Shown: one piece after another, positions 25,898 through 34,933 of the stretch
Position numbering within the stretch: the first letter of the stretch is position 1
How the letters are laid out: every line of letters starts with the position of its first letter
Source: DMER64 sp041654355
GTDB taxonomy: Bacteria; Bacteroidota; Bacteroidia; Bacteroidales; UBA932
Direction of reading: 5' to 3'
DNA length: 64,000 nt
Assembly (NCBI GenBank): GCA_041654355.1
Contig: JBAZDQ010000001.1
Span: 144,624-208,623 of the forward strand
The notes under the pieces: model-generated
Database searches by the model: none
The model's input: only the letters and a program-made list of their open reading frames with translations
Told to the model about the DNA's origin: nothing
Program-made: the position numbers and the translations under genes

Positions 25898-28057
25898 CTA
25901 TTTTCTAATATCCATTTCTTCAAGCAGGTAGCCTGCTTCTCCGTATTTGTCAATAATAAACAGCACGTACCTGATATCTACGGCAATACAACGCTGCAAA
26001 TCAGGTTCAAAAATTACGTCGCCGCTCATGGATTCCCAATTGCCGTCAAAAGCCAGCCCGATAAGTTCCCCGTGGGCGTTGACAACGGGTGATCCTGAAT
26101 TGCCTCCGGTGATATCGGTGTTGGCTATAAACCCGGTAACGACTTCTTTTCCGGGGTCGGCGTACTGACCGTAATCTTTGTTTTTATATAGTTGTTTCAG
26201 TTTTTCGGGTACCACGAATTCCCAGTTATCGGGATCTTCCTTTTCCATTACCCCTTTCAAAGTAGTGTAATAATCGTAGATCACACCGTCTTTAGGTCTG
26301 TAATTTAAAACGTTGCCATAAGTAAGGCGCATGGAAGAATTCGCATCCGGATACAGAGCCTCACCTTTATTCATTTCCATCATGCCGGCAATGAAGTTCC
26401 GGTGTCCGCGTTCATATTGTGTGTTGAAAGGAGCAATGGCCAACTGGCATTCAGCGGTTTTAGCCTCTACCGATTTTCCCAGGATTACAGCAGGGTCACC
26501 GGCTATCTCGTCCAGGGCGGCATCACGTGTGTTGTCTGCAGACAAACAATCTATCAGGCAATTGACCCTTTCGGCAGAAACAAAATGGCTTTTCTCAAAA
26601 AGATTTTCCACGTAAGCGTCAATGTTTCCGGAATATTCTTCATCAATAACCCGGTATACAGAAGGATAATGTGCTTTATCCACCCGTGAGGCAAACAGTT
26701 TAAGCATGGCTTTGGCTATTTTGACATCGGTAGGTGCGTTGTAATTGGCAAAAAACCGTTCTGCCTGGGTTTTCAGACCTTCCGTGTTTACGCTGCCATC
26801 TTCCCCGGTCCTGCTCAAAAAGCGGGCTGCCCGTGAAGCAAAGGAGGAAATTTCAATATTACGCAGGGACTCGCTCAAATAGCGGCTGACATATACCATA
26901 TCCCATTGACCGCGTATGGCTTCTTCAATATCACTCAGAGCTGTTCCGTATTTTTCACGACGTTTTTTATTGGCATTCACCCAAACGGAAAACGCTTCTT
27001 CTTCCATGACTCGTCTGCTTTTTACGTTTAGTTTGTCAAACGTTTCGTTCATGCCGGTCCATTTTTTCCAGGCATTGGAACTGCCGGAATATTTGCTGGC
27101 ATACTGAAGCTGAACTTTGGGATCGGCCAGCATATCTTCCAGTAATATGTCCTGACGCAGGGTCCTGACTTCAATCCCAATATTGTTGGTCAGCTGTTCC
27201 TGGCGATCCACTTCAACGGAAGTCATATAACGGGTGGTCGTTCCGGGGTATCCCAGTGTCATCACAAAATCTCCTTGTTGAATGCCTTTCAGGCTAACGG
27301 GAAGGAATTGTTTGGGACGGAACGGTTGGTTGTCTTCGGAATAATCGGCAGGTTCATTGTCAGCTCCGGCATAGATCCGGAACATTGAAAAATCACAAGT
27401 GTGACGGGGCCACATCCAGTTATCGGTATCGGCACCGAATTTTCCGATGGAAGAAGGAGGTGCTCCCACAAAACGGACGTCGTTATAGACTTTATATACC
27501 ACAAGGTAATACTGGTTCCCGCCGTACATGCTGTACAGCCTGCCGGTAGTGTTCGGGTTCTCTTCTTTTATCTTTTCTCCCCATTCCCGGATGAGTTTAT
27601 TCTCGGTTGCCATCCGGCTTTCTTCTGTGGTACACGTATCCAGTACAGACAAAACCTCTTTGGTAATATCTGTCATGCGTTCCATAAAAATCACCCTTAA
27701 CCCGGGTGCCGGGATCTCTTCTTGCCTGTTTTTAGCCCAGAATCCGTCTTTCAGATAATTGTGCTCCACGCTGCTCAAAGCCTGGATAACGCCGTATCCG
27801 CAATGGTGGTTGGTCAGCAGCAATCCTTCCCCTGAAACCACTTCTCCGGTACAACCGCCGCCAAAGATCACAATGGCATCTTTCAGGCTTGAATGGTTGA
27901 TGTCGTAGATGTCCCTTGCATCCAGGGCCAGCCCGGCATCTTTCATGTTTTTAATATTCATTTTTTCCAGGAGCGGCAGGAGCCACATTCCTTCATCGGC
28001 ACGTGCTGTGCTGCCTAAAAGGAGCAACGCGCACAAGAGGTAGCTGATTCTTTTCAT
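25898..28057 (-). CDS. S46-family dipeptidyl-peptidase, DPP7-like specificity
   Basis: A 719-residue periplasmic exopeptidase (signal peptide cut after TARA) releasing dipeptides in asaccharolytic peptide nutrition. The chymotrypsin-like triad is visible: His85 in TNHHCGYG, Asp in RHTCDFSMFR, and Ser654 in GNSGSP. In Porphyromonas enzymes the residue 18 positions after the serine decides specificity: Arg in DPP11 (acidic P1) and Gly in DPP7 (hydrophobic P1). Here it is Gly672 (AFDGNW), which predicts DPP7-type cleavage. A TACCTTTG promoter element lies at 28101-28108. It heads a run with mrp and the large LRR lipoprotein. Confidence 0.92.
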   Translation of the reverse strand: MKRISYLLCALLLLGSTARADEGMWLLPLLEKMNIKNMKDAGLALDARDIYDINHSSLKDAIVIFGGGCTGEVVSGEGLLLTNHHCGYGVIQALSSVEHNYLKDGFWAKNRQEEIPAPGLRVIFMERMTDITKEVLSVLDTCTTEESRMATENKLIREWGEKIKEENPNTTGRLYSMYGGNQYYLVVYKVYNDVRFVGAPPSSIGKFGADTDNWMWPRHTCDFSMFRIYAGADNEPADYSEDNQPFRPKQFLPVSLKGIQQGDFVMTLGYPGTTTRYMTSVEVDRQEQLTNNIGIEVRTLRQDILLEDMLADPKVQLQYASKYSGSSNAWKKWTGMNETFDKLNVKSRRVMEEEAFSVWVNANKKRREKYGTALSDIEEAIRGQWDMVYVSRYLSESLRNIEISSFASRAARFLSRTGEDGSVNTEGLKTQAERFFANYNAPTDVKIAKAMLKLFASRVDKAHYPSVYRVIDEEYSGNIDAYVENLFEKSHFVSAERVNCLIDCLSADNTRDAALDEIAGDPAVILGKSVEAKTAECQLAIAPFNTQYERGHRNFIAGMMEMNKGEALYPDANSSMRLTYGNVLNYRPKDGVIYDYYTTLKGVMEKEDPDNWEFVVPEKLKQLYKNKDYGQYADPGKEVVTGFIANTDITGGNSGSPVVNAHGELIGLAFDGNWESMSGDVIFEPDLQRCIAVDIRYVLFIIDKYGEAGYLLEEMDIRK

Positions 28058-28100
28058 GTGATGTATTAGTGTTAAGTTATAGTTAGCGAAAATAATCCTG

Positions 28101-28108
28101 CAAAGGTA
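28101..28108 (-). promoter_or_regulatory. -7 element of the S46 peptidase gene
   Basis: Minus-strand TACCTTTG, a full consensus match, 43 bases before the start codon and just beyond the rnhB stop codon. The leader between them is A/T-rich without an obvious structure. Confidence 0.55.
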
Positions 28109-28109
28109 A

Positions 28110-28727
28110 TCATAAAAGACAAGAAAAAGTTTTTCGGTGAAGGCTTGTCAGGCCGGATTCCCGGATGGCTTTCCTGTGTTTTTCGGTAGGGTAGCCTTTG
28201 TTGTCTTTCCATCCGTATTGGGGATACAGCAAATCTTGTTCCACCATGTATTGATCGCGAAATGTTTTGGCCAGGACCGAGGCTGCGGCAATGGCTGCGT
28301 ATTTGCGATCGCCCCTGACAATGCAACTATGCGGAATCACCGGACTCAGCAAAGGTTCCCCGCCTTCCGGGTGATAAGGATAAAACCGGTTCCCGTCTAC
28401 CAGGATAAAATCAGGTACAGGTTTCAGTTGATCCAGAGCCCGGTGCATGGCTGTTATGGAAGCTCTAAGAATGTTCCATTGGTCAATTTCAAGGGGAGAA
28501 CAAAAGGCCACACCCCAACTGACGGCCTTTTTCAGGATGTGATCCCGTACTTCCAGACGTTGTTTTGCACTCATGAGCTTGGAATCCTGCAATAATGGAT
28601 GATAGAACCCGGGTGGTAGAATTACAGCAGCGGCATAAACCGGGCCTGCCAGGCATCCCCTGCCGGCTTCGTCGCAGCCGGCCTCCCGTATGCCTTCCTG
28701 AAAATGGGGAAGCAAAGGAAAATACAT
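28110..28727 (-). CDS. rnhB: Ribonuclease HII
   Basis: Cuts RNA in RNA-DNA hybrids and initiates removal of single ribonucleotides from DNA. The catalytic motif DEAGRG is at residues 19-24 (CDEAGRGCLAGPVYAAAV), with Cys replacing the more usual Pro after it, and the later YAAIAAASVLAKTFRD segment is typical. I set the start at the ATG 28727, giving 205 residues. The open frame extends 21 codons further, but that extension would cross a perfect -7 element and has no family similarity. The element leaves only five bases before the ATG. Confidence 0.94.
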   Translation of the reverse strand: MYFPLLPHFQEGIREAGCDEAGRGCLAGPVYAAAVILPPGFYHPLLQDSKLMSAKQRLEVRDHILKKAVSWGVAFCSPLEIDQWNILRASITAMHRALDQLKPVPDFILVDGNRFYPYHPEGGEPLLSPVIPHSCIVRGDRKYAAIAAASVLAKTFRDQYMVEQDLLYPQYGWKDNKGYPTEKHRKAIRESGLTSLHRKTFSCLL

Positions 28728-28732
28728 ATATA

Positions 28733-28761
28733 CAAAGGTAAAGGAAAAATTATTACCTTTG
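28733..28761. promoter_or_regulatory. Symmetric divergent promoter pair, rnhB and EF-G2
   Basis: Minus-strand TACCTTTG at 28733-28740 and plus-strand TACCTTTG at 28754-28761, exactly 13 bases apart, form a perfect 8-bp inverted repeat with the same geometry as aspS/thyA. The rnhB leader would be five bases or less, while the EF-G2 leader is about 45 bases. Confidence 0.65.
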
Positions 28762-28807
28762 TCGCCCTGTAATATCCCGCAAAACAACAAATAAACATAT
28801 TTACTTA

Positions 28808-30961
28808 ATGAAAACTTATACTACAGAACAACTTCGCAACGTGGTACTGATGGGTAATACCAAATCCGGGAAGACCACCCTTGCTGAAGCCATGATGATG
28901 GAAGGTAAAGTGATTGACCGCCGTGGGACCGTTGAAGCCAAAAACACCGTATGCGACAATACGGAAATTGAACAATTGTATCAAAGATCCATTTATCCTA
29001 CGCTTTTTTATACTGAGTACGAGGATCATAAACTGAATTTCATAGATACTCCGGGCTCCGACGATTTCATTGGCGGTCTTATATCTGCTTTCAGGGTAGC
29101 CGATTCAGGCATTATGCTTGTTAACGGACAGCACGGTGTGGAAGTAGGAACGGAAATTTTCTCCCGTTATGCAGACCAGCACAACAAACCACTCTTCCTT
29201 GCCGTCAGCCAGCTGGATCATGAGAAAGCCAACTGGGATGCCTGTATGGATTCATTGCACGAAACATTTGGCAACAAAGTCTGTCCTGTCCAGTTCCCCA
29301 TAGAAGCAGGAGCCGGCTTCAATTCCTTTGTTGATGTAGTAAAAATGAAAATGTACCGTTTCAACGATGCCAACGGAAATCGTGAAGAACTGGATATTCC
29401 TGCCGAGTACAAAGACAAGGCTGAATCCATGCATTCAGAACTGGCAGAACGCGCTGCCGAAGCCGACGAACCGTTGATGGAAAAATTCTTTGAGAACGGA
29501 GCCCTGACACCCGATGAAATCATACAAGGGCTGATCATAGGATTCCGCAAATGCGAGATCATGCCGCTTGTCATTGTCTCCGGTAAAAAGGATATTGGCG
29601 TGAAACGGTTGATGGAACTCATTACCCTGATCGCCCCCCATCCGGGACTGATAAACAGCAAAACAGTCTCCGGTGAAGAAGTTCCCTGTGATGTAAAAGG
29701 TTCCCCGTCCCTGTACATTTATAAGACCACCCAGGAACAGCACTTGGGAGACGTTGCCTTTTTCCGTGTTATGTCCGGCAAGATCACTGAATCTCAAGAT
29801 CTGATCAACGCCAACAACGGCAGCAAAGAAAGAATATCAGGTCTTTTTGTGGCTGCCGGGAAAAAACGTGACAAAGTCACCGAGCTGGTAGCAGGAGACA
29901 TGGGCTGCACCGTAAAATTAAAAAGCGCCCGGTCAAATCACACCCTTAACGGTAATGGAAAAGACTGGGAATTTAAATCCATTGCATTTCCTCCCGCCAA
30001 ATTCCGCACGGCCATTAAAGCCAAATCGGAAAAGGATGACGAAAAGCTGGGTGAAATTCTGAACAAAGCCGCTGCCGAAGACCCCACCATTGTCGTGGAA
30101 TACTCCAAAGAACTCAAACAGATTATTGTTAGCGGTCAGGGTGAACACCACATCAACACTCTGAAATGGCACATCAACAATACACACAAAATGGAAGTGG
30201 ATTTGATCCCGCCCAAGATCCCTTACCGTGAAACCATTACTAAAATGGCGGCGTCCAGCTATCGCCATAAAAAACAATCCGGAGGTGCCGGCCAGTTTGG
30301 GGAAGTACACCTGCTTATAGAGCCTTATGTTGAGGGTGCTCCCGAAAACAACCGGTTTAAAGTAGAAAGCAAAGAACTGGTTCTCAATATCAAAGGCCGC
30401 GAAGACTACGACATGGACTGGGGCGGAAAGCTCATTTATTACAACTGTATTGTAGGCGGTTCCATTGACGGACGTTTTATGCCCGCCATCCTGAAAGGGA
30501 TCATGGAAAAAATGGAAGAAGGCCCGCTAACCGGTTCCTATGCACGTGATATCAAATGTTTTGTGTACGACGGGAAAATGCACCCGGTAGACTCCAACGA
30601 AATCTCTTTCAAACTGGCCGGGAGAAATGCCTTTAAGGATGCTTTCAAAAAAGCCGGACCCAAGATCATGGAACCCATATATATGGTAGAAGTTCTTGTT
30701 CCTTCGGACTGCATGGGAGACGTTATGAGCGACTTACAGAACCGCCGCGCCCTGATTGAAGGGATGAGCAGTGATAAAGGCTTCCAGATTCTGAAAGCCA
30801 GGGTTCCCCTTGCCGAGTTGAACAAATACTCCACAACGCTCAGCTCCCTGACTTCCGGTCGTGCCAGCTTTACCATGAACTTCCTGGAATATGCCCAGGT
30901 GCCTTCTGATGTTCAGGACAAACTCCTGAAAGAATACGAAGAGGAAGAAAAAGACGAATAA
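28808..30961 (+). CDS. Elongation factor G paralogue (EF-G2 type) with altered GTPase motifs
   Basis: A 717-residue EF-G homologue with all five domains recognisable by length and by conserved C-terminal blocks (SGQGEHHINTLKWHINN; PIYMVEVLVPSDCMGDVMSDL). The GTPase domain is unusual: G1 is GNTKSGKT (16-23), the RGITI switch I motif is missing, G3 reads DTPGS so that the catalytic His after DTPG is Ser84, and G4 is SQLD (134-137) instead of NKxD. From memory, a Bacteroides EF-G2 is reported to support translation in starvation without GTPase activity. This protein fits that class. The canonical fusA is not in the window. Confidence 0.9.
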   Translation: MKTYTTEQLRNVVLMGNTKSGKTTLAEAMMMEGKVIDRRGTVEAKNTVCDNTEIEQLYQRSIYPTLFYTEYEDHKLNFIDTPGSDDFIGGLISAFRVADSGIMLVNGQHGVEVGTEIFSRYADQHNKPLFLAVSQLDHEKANWDACMDSLHETFGNKVCPVQFPIEAGAGFNSFVDVVKMKMYRFNDANGNREELDIPAEYKDKAESMHSELAERAAEADEPLMEKFFENGALTPDEIIQGLIIGFRKCEIMPLVIVSGKKDIGVKRLMELITLIAPHPGLINSKTVSGEEVPCDVKGSPSLYIYKTTQEQHLGDVAFFRVMSGKITESQDLINANNGSKERISGLFVAAGKKRDKVTELVAGDMGCTVKLKSARSNHTLNGNGKDWEFKSIAFPPAKFRTAIKAKSEKDDEKLGEILNKAAAEDPTIVVEYSKELKQIIVSGQGEHHINTLKWHINNTHKMEVDLIPPKIPYRETITKMAASSYRHKKQSGGAGQFGEVHLLIEPYVEGAPENNRFKVESKELVLNIKGREDYDMDWGGKLIYYNCIVGGSIDGRFMPAILKGIMEKMEEGPLTGSYARDIKCFVYDGKMHPVDSNEISFKLAGRNAFKDAFKKAGPKIMEPIYMVEVLVPSDCMGDVMSDLQNRRALIEGMSSDKGFQILKARVPLAELNKYSTTLSSLTSGRASFTMNFLEYAQVPSDVQDKLLKEYEEEEKDE

Positions 30962-30977
30962 ACATTTTCCGCAACGA

Positions 30978-31631
30978 ATGATAAGAGCGGAACATATCAC
31001 CAAATCTTTCGGCAGTGTGCAGGTTCTCAAGGGTGTTTCCCTGGAAGTTGCACCTGCCGAAGTGGTTTGTATAACAGGTGCCAGCGGAGCGGGTAAAACC
31101 ACCTTTCTGCAGGTCCTGGGAACTTTGACCCGTCCCGATTCCGGACAAGTATGGATAGGTGATACACCCGTTTGCGAGTTAAAGAAAGACGGCCTGGCCG
31201 ATTTTCGCAACAAACATATAGGCTTCGTTTTTCAGTTCCATCACCTGTTGCCCGAGTTCACCGCACTGGAAAACGTTTGTATTCCCGGGTTCATAGCAGG
31301 GGATCCTGCCGGCCGGGTGCGCAAAAGAGCTGCTGAACTCCTGGAATTCCTGGGTTTGGAACATCGCAGGGAACACAAGCCGGCGGAATTGAGCGGGGGC
31401 GAGCAGCAACGGGTAGCCGTAGCCCGGGCCTTGATCAATCACCCCAAAGTAATCCTGGCCGACGAACCTTCCGGGAACCTTGATTCCCACAACAAGGAAG
31501 AACTTCATAAATTATTTTTCCGGTTGCGCGACACCTACGGTCAGACCATCATAATGGTAACTCACGATCAATCGCTTGCCCGCATGAGTGACCGCAGCAT
31601 GACCATGCGTGACGGACTTTTTATCCCGTAG
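30978..31631 (+). CDS. lolD: ABC transporter ATPase, LolD family
   Basis: A 217-residue ATPase with Walker A GASGAGKT (34-41), Q-loop in GFVFQFHHLLPEFTALENV, signature LSGGEQQRVAVARAL and Walker B VILADEPSGNLD. The HHLLPEFTALENV region and overall length fit LolD/MacB-type ATPases, which power release of lipoproteins from the inner membrane or related mechanotransmission. No LolC/E permease is adjacent, so the partner must be encoded elsewhere; the FtsX-type permease at 11104 is one candidate. It follows EF-G2 by 16 bases and runs into trmN6. Confidence 0.85.
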   Translation: MIRAEHITKSFGSVQVLKGVSLEVAPAEVVCITGASGAGKTTFLQVLGTLTRPDSGQVWIGDTPVCELKKDGLADFRNKHIGFVFQFHHLLPEFTALENVCIPGFIAGDPAGRVRKRAAELLEFLGLEHRREHKPAELSGGEQQRVAVARALINHPKVILADEPSGNLDSHNKEELHKLFFRLRDTYGQTIIMVTHDQSLARMSDRSMTMRDGLFIP

Positions 31632-31632
31632 C

Positions 31633-32355
31633 GTGGAACCTTTCTGCTTTAAACAGTTTGCCGTTCATCACGAACGTTCTTCCATGCATATCAATACAGA
31701 CAGTGTAGTATTGGGTGCGTGGGCAAAGAGTGATGTGCAGGAGCCTTCCCGGATACTGGATATAGGAACCGGATGCGGCATATTGGCACTGATGATGGCG
31801 CAACGTTTTCCGGGTGCTTTGATAGATGCTGTTGATATTGATGACGAATCGGCCGGGGAAGCCACAGAAAATGCGTTGCATTCGCCCTGGGCCGATCGGA
31901 TAAACGTGTCCCGGGCGGATTTTCGATCTTTTGTGCCTGCTGCTCCATACGATCTGATAATCAGCAATCCCCCGTATTTTATCCAATCCATGTTGCCTGA
32001 AAACAAACGCCGCATCCTGGCCCGTCACAGCCACCCGGACAGCCTGTCATTGAAAATGCTGGCGGAAGGGGTCTCCCGTATACTTGCCCCACAGGGTGTC
32101 TTCGCTGTGATCCTGCCCGAAGAAGGAGCGACTGCATTTCTGGAGGTAGCCCGTTCTTTGGAAAAGCCAATGTTTCCGCACAGGATCACACGTGTTTTCA
32201 CCCGGCCAGGAAAACCGGCCCTCAGGATGCTGATACAAACAGGCAACACGCAAAAGCTCCCTGTCAGGGAGGATCTAACAATCTACGAAAACCATGAAAA
32301 TCAATACAGTGCACAATATGTGCGACTGGTGAAAGACTTTTATTTGTGGGCGTAA
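31633..32355 (+). CDS. trmN6: tRNA1(Val) (adenine37-N6)-methyltransferase TrmN6/YfiC
   Basis: A SAM-dependent methyltransferase with the Rossmann motif LDIGTGCGILALMMAQRF, the acidic DAVDIDD strand and the catalytic NPPY (ISNPPYFIQSM), as in TrmN6/HemK-like N6-adenine enzymes. The start is uncertain: the GTG at 31633 gives MEPFCFKQFAVHHERSSM, close to family N-termini and one base after the lolD stop. The GTG at 31609 would overlap lolD by 23 bases. It is convergent with the Spy-like gene (seven-base gap). Confidence 0.88.
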   Translation: MEPFCFKQFAVHHERSSMHINTDSVVLGAWAKSDVQEPSRILDIGTGCGILALMMAQRFPGALIDAVDIDDESAGEATENALHSPWADRINVSRADFRSFVPAAPYDLIISNPPYFIQSMLPENKRRILARHSHPDSLSLKMLAEGVSRILAPQGVFAVILPEEGATAFLEVARSLEKPMFPHRITRVFTRPGKPALRMLIQTGNTQKLPVREDLTIYENHENQYSAQYVRLVKDFYLWA

Positions 32356-32362
32356 AGGACGT

Positions 32363-32977
32363 TTACTTGTTTTTTTGTTCCAGCTTCCTGTCTATATAAT
32401 CGCGGAACAGCTTGTTGCTAAAACGTTCTTCAGCAATGTAAAGACGTGCTACCTGTTCGGCGGTCAAGACTTTAAGGAACTTTTGATGGTATTCGCTACG
32501 TAAACGGGTCTCTTTATCAAAAGTAAGGATGTACTCTTCCAGCAGTTTGTCGATGGAGGCAGGCATCCCTTTGGGGTGTTCTTCCAGCAAAAGAGGTGTG
32601 GCCGGGGCCCGGTGATCTCCGGCTTTTGTACGGCCCTGCGAAACGTTTGCGGGGTTGGTGCCTTTACCGGAATTATAGGATTGAGAAGGTTCCAGCAAAC
32701 GGTACATTTCTGCTTTTGTCCGCCCGCGCACGTATCCCACCTCCCTTACTTTTTGCTCCAATTCGTTATACAGTGGCCAGAATTTTTCGGCATCTTGCGC
32801 CGTCAGGCCCACTTCCTGTGTGATAAAAGCGACTTTCTGGGCCTGAATGGCTTCCCTTTCGGCCCTGCGTTCTTCGTCGGTTTTATGAGGACGCGCATTC
32901 TGGGCCGTAGCCCACAATGGCATAAGGCTCAACAGAACAACTAGTAAACAACGGTTCATGGCAAATGTTTTATTCAT
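32363..32977 (-). CDS. Spy/CpxP-like periplasmic protein
   Basis: A 204-residue secreted helical protein (signal around MNRCLLVVLLSLMPLWATAQ; the ATG at 32959 is an alternative start). The segments VAFITQEVGLTAQDAEKFWPLYNELE and FLKVLTAEQVARLYIAEERF resemble the two LTxxQ repeats of Spy/CpxP chaperones. It is the last gene of an operon that contains an ECF sigma factor and a membrane protein, a placement where Bacteroidetes often carry such a protein, sometimes called a sensor of the sigma factor. It overlaps the preceding gene by eight bases. Exact role unproven. Confidence 0.7.
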   Translation of the reverse strand: MNKTFAMNRCLLVVLLSLMPLWATAQNARPHKTDEERRAEREAIQAQKVAFITQEVGLTAQDAEKFWPLYNELEQKVREVGYVRGRTKAEMYRLLEPSQSYNSGKGTNPANVSQGRTKAGDHRAPATPLLLEEHPKGMPASIDKLLEEYILTFDKETRLRSEYHQKFLKVLTAEQVARLYIAEERFSNKLFRDYIDRKLEQKNK

Positions 32978-33428
32978 TGTTTGTACTTAATGCTAAATTA
33001 ACCGGGTCAAAACCCGGGTAATCCATATAATCGATCAGGTCTTCAACGTCCGGATCGACAACGGGAGTCATCTGGTCTTCTTCAAAAAGATTTTCCAGGA
33101 TCAAATTGGACACATCCCTGTGATCCAATCCAAGTGAGGACCATTCACTCAAAACGGAAAGTTCTTCGGTTTGCATTTGCCGTGTTTCGTTTCTTCCTGT
33201 TATAAGGAGCAGTAAATAGCCGATACCAAAAAGCATTACAAAGGCGGCAGCAAGTTGCAGCTGGGGACGGAGCAGACGAATAAAACGCCGGCCCTTTCCG
33301 GGATCGGACCGGACCTGATCCGGAACCTCCCCGTTTGCCCACCGGGCTTCCACCTGTTGGAAATAACCGGAGGGAACCTTGAATGGGTTCTCTTTCAGAT
33401 GCGGATTATGTAACGTTTTTTCGCTCAT
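32970..33428 (-). CDS. Probable anti-sigma factor, single-pass membrane protein
   Basis: A 152-residue protein with a cytoplasmic N-terminal part (about 1-50, including NPFKVPSGYFQQVEARW), one membrane helix (about 56-76, LQLAAAFVMLFGIGYLLLLI) and an acidic C-terminal tail ending in a DPDVEDLIDYMDYPG stretch. NPFxVPxGYF near the N-terminus is common in short Bacteroidetes proteins encoded next to ECF sigma factors. It follows the sigma gene by 35 bases and overlaps the Spy-like gene. No zinc-binding HxxxCxxC motif is present, so it is not a ZAS-type anti-sigma. Function is inferred from topology and context. Confidence 0.6.
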   Translation of the reverse strand: MSEKTLHNPHLKENPFKVPSGYFQQVEARWANGEVPDQVRSDPGKGRRFIRLLRPQLQLAAAFVMLFGIGYLLLLITGRNETRQMQTEELSVLSEWSSLGLDHRDVSNLILENLFEEDQMTPVVDPDVEDLIDYMDYPGFDPVNLALSTNNE

Positions 33429-33463
33429 ATTACATGTGTTAGATGCTTCCCTGTTAAAAAGGT

Positions 33464-33997
33464 TTAAAGGAGTATTTCTTTAAGCATTTCCTGTATTTTG
33501 GAGGCGGCGTGATGGTACGAAGCTTTCAAGGCACCCTGGGAGGTCCCCAGGATACGGGACATATCTTCGTATTTAATCTCGTCAAAATAACGCATGTTGA
33601 ATACCAGGCGCTGTTTTGGAGGAAGGTTCAGGATGGCTTTCTGCAACGCTTTTTGCATATCGTCCCCGTTGAACAACTGCGGGTCTGTATCCAGCCGGTC
33701 TTCCATCGGGACCTGTTGCAGGGATTTGCTTTTTTTTAGAAAAGTCAGAACTTCGTTGGTCGCAATGCGGTACAGCCAGGTAAACAATTGAGATTGCCAT
33801 CGGAAAGAAGGCAATCCGGTCCAGGCTTTTAATAAGGTGTTTTGCAGGATGTCATCCGCATCATCGTGCAGAAGTACCATTTTACGGATATGCCAATACA
33901 ATCGCTGACTGTACAGATGTACAATTTCGCTGAAAGCGCGTTCGTATTGTCCGCTTTCACACCACGACCTTAATTCGTTATCTGAGTCTGAGTTCAC
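33464..33997 (-). CDS. ECF-type RNA polymerase sigma factor
   Basis: A 177-residue sigma factor with region 2 (YSQRLYWHIRKMVLLHDDADDILQNTLLKAW, then FRWQSQLFTWLYRIATNEVL) and region 4 (LNLPPKQRLVFNMRYFDEIKYEDMSRILGTSQGALKASYHHA) and no region 3, which is the ECF layout. Its start overlaps the end of the transketolase C-half gene by 20 bases, so it is likely translated from the same message. The downstream membrane protein and Spy-like protein probably control it. Target promoters cannot be deduced. Confidence 0.92.
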   Translation of the reverse strand: MNSDSDNELRSWCESGQYERAFSEIVHLYSQRLYWHIRKMVLLHDDADDILQNTLLKAWTGLPSFRWQSQLFTWLYRIATNEVLTFLKKSKSLQQVPMEDRLDTDPQLFNGDDMQKALQKAILNLPPKQRLVFNMRYFDEIKYEDMSRILGTSQGALKASYHHAASKIQEMLKEILL

Positions 33998-34919
33998 TTG
34001 CTTTTGCTACAATACCGGCGGCATTGAGCCCGTAAAGGTCCATCAGCTCACGGGGTGTCCCGCTTTGTCCGAACCCATCTTCCATGGCAACCATGCGCAT
34101 GGGGACAGGATAGTGACGGGCCAGTAGTCCGGCGACGGCTTCTCCAAGGCCTCCGGTAACCAGGTGTTCTTCTGCGGTAATCACAGCGCCTGTCTTACGG
34201 GCGGATTCAATGATGGCCTTTTCATCCAGGGGTTTGATGGTGTGTATGTTAATCAACTCGGCCCGGATTCCTTTTTGGGCCAGAACCTTCAGGGCTTCAA
34301 GGGCTTCCCAGACAAGATGGCCGGTGGCCAGGATGGTCAAATCTTCCCCGGGTTGGATCATCCAGGCTTTCCCAATTTCAAAAGGACCGTCCACAGGTGT
34401 AAAATTGGGCACGGATGGCCTTCCAAAACGCAAATATAGGGGGCCTTCCCAACGGGCTGCAGCCAGGGTTGCCAGTCGCGTCTGGTTGTAATCGCACGGA
34501 TTTACTACGGTCATATGGGGGAGCGCCCGGGCCAGGGCCAGATCTTCCATGGTCTGGTGCGTGGCTCCGTCTTCACCCAGGGTGATGCCTGCGTGGGAAG
34601 CGGCGATCTTTACGTTGGCCTGTGAATAACAGACAGATTGCCGCAGCTGATCGTATACCCGGCCGGTGGCAAACTCCGCAAAAGTTCCGGCAAAGGGAAT
34701 CTTTCCGGTGACAGCCATTCCGGCGGCTACGCCCATCATGTTGGCCTCGGCGATCCCACTTTGAAAAAAGCGGTCGGGGAAAGACTCGGCAAATTTTTCC
34801 ATTTTCAGCGAACCGATCAGGTCGGCACACAAAGCAACCACGTTCGGGTTGATGGTTCCCAATTCATACAGCCCGGCGCCAAAGCCGGAACGGGTATCTT
34901 TATTTCCAGTATTAGTCAT
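33978..34919 (-). CDS. Transketolase, C-terminal subunit
   Basis: The 313-residue protein contains the pyrimidine-binding domain (AEANMMGVAAGMAVTGKIPFAGTFAEFATGRVYDQLRQSV, with the TPP-activating Glu in this region) and the C-terminal domain (MRMVAMEDGFGQSGTPRELMDLYGLNAAGI). With the 34934 gene it reconstitutes a two-subunit transketolase for the non-oxidative pentose phosphate pathway. Split transketolases are known in many anaerobes and Bacteroidales. It begins 14 bases after the N-half gene and overlaps the ECF sigma gene. Confidence 0.92.
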   Translation of the reverse strand: MTNTGNKDTRSGFGAGLYELGTINPNVVALCADLIGSLKMEKFAESFPDRFFQSGIAEANMMGVAAGMAVTGKIPFAGTFAEFATGRVYDQLRQSVCYSQANVKIAASHAGITLGEDGATHQTMEDLALARALPHMTVVNPCDYNQTRLATLAAARWEGPLYLRFGRPSVPNFTPVDGPFEIGKAWMIQPGEDLTILATGHLVWEALEALKVLAQKGIRAELINIHTIKPLDEKAIIESARKTGAVITAEEHLVTGGLGEAVAGLLARHYPVPMRMVAMEDGFGQSGTPRELMDLYGLNAAGIVAKASELRLR

Positions 34920-34933
34920 AGTCTTTCAGTGCA

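Noticed and set aside
28728..28790. Longer N-terminus for RNase HII
   Set aside because: It would span the -7 element and shows no similarity to the family; the ATG at 28727 gives a normal length.
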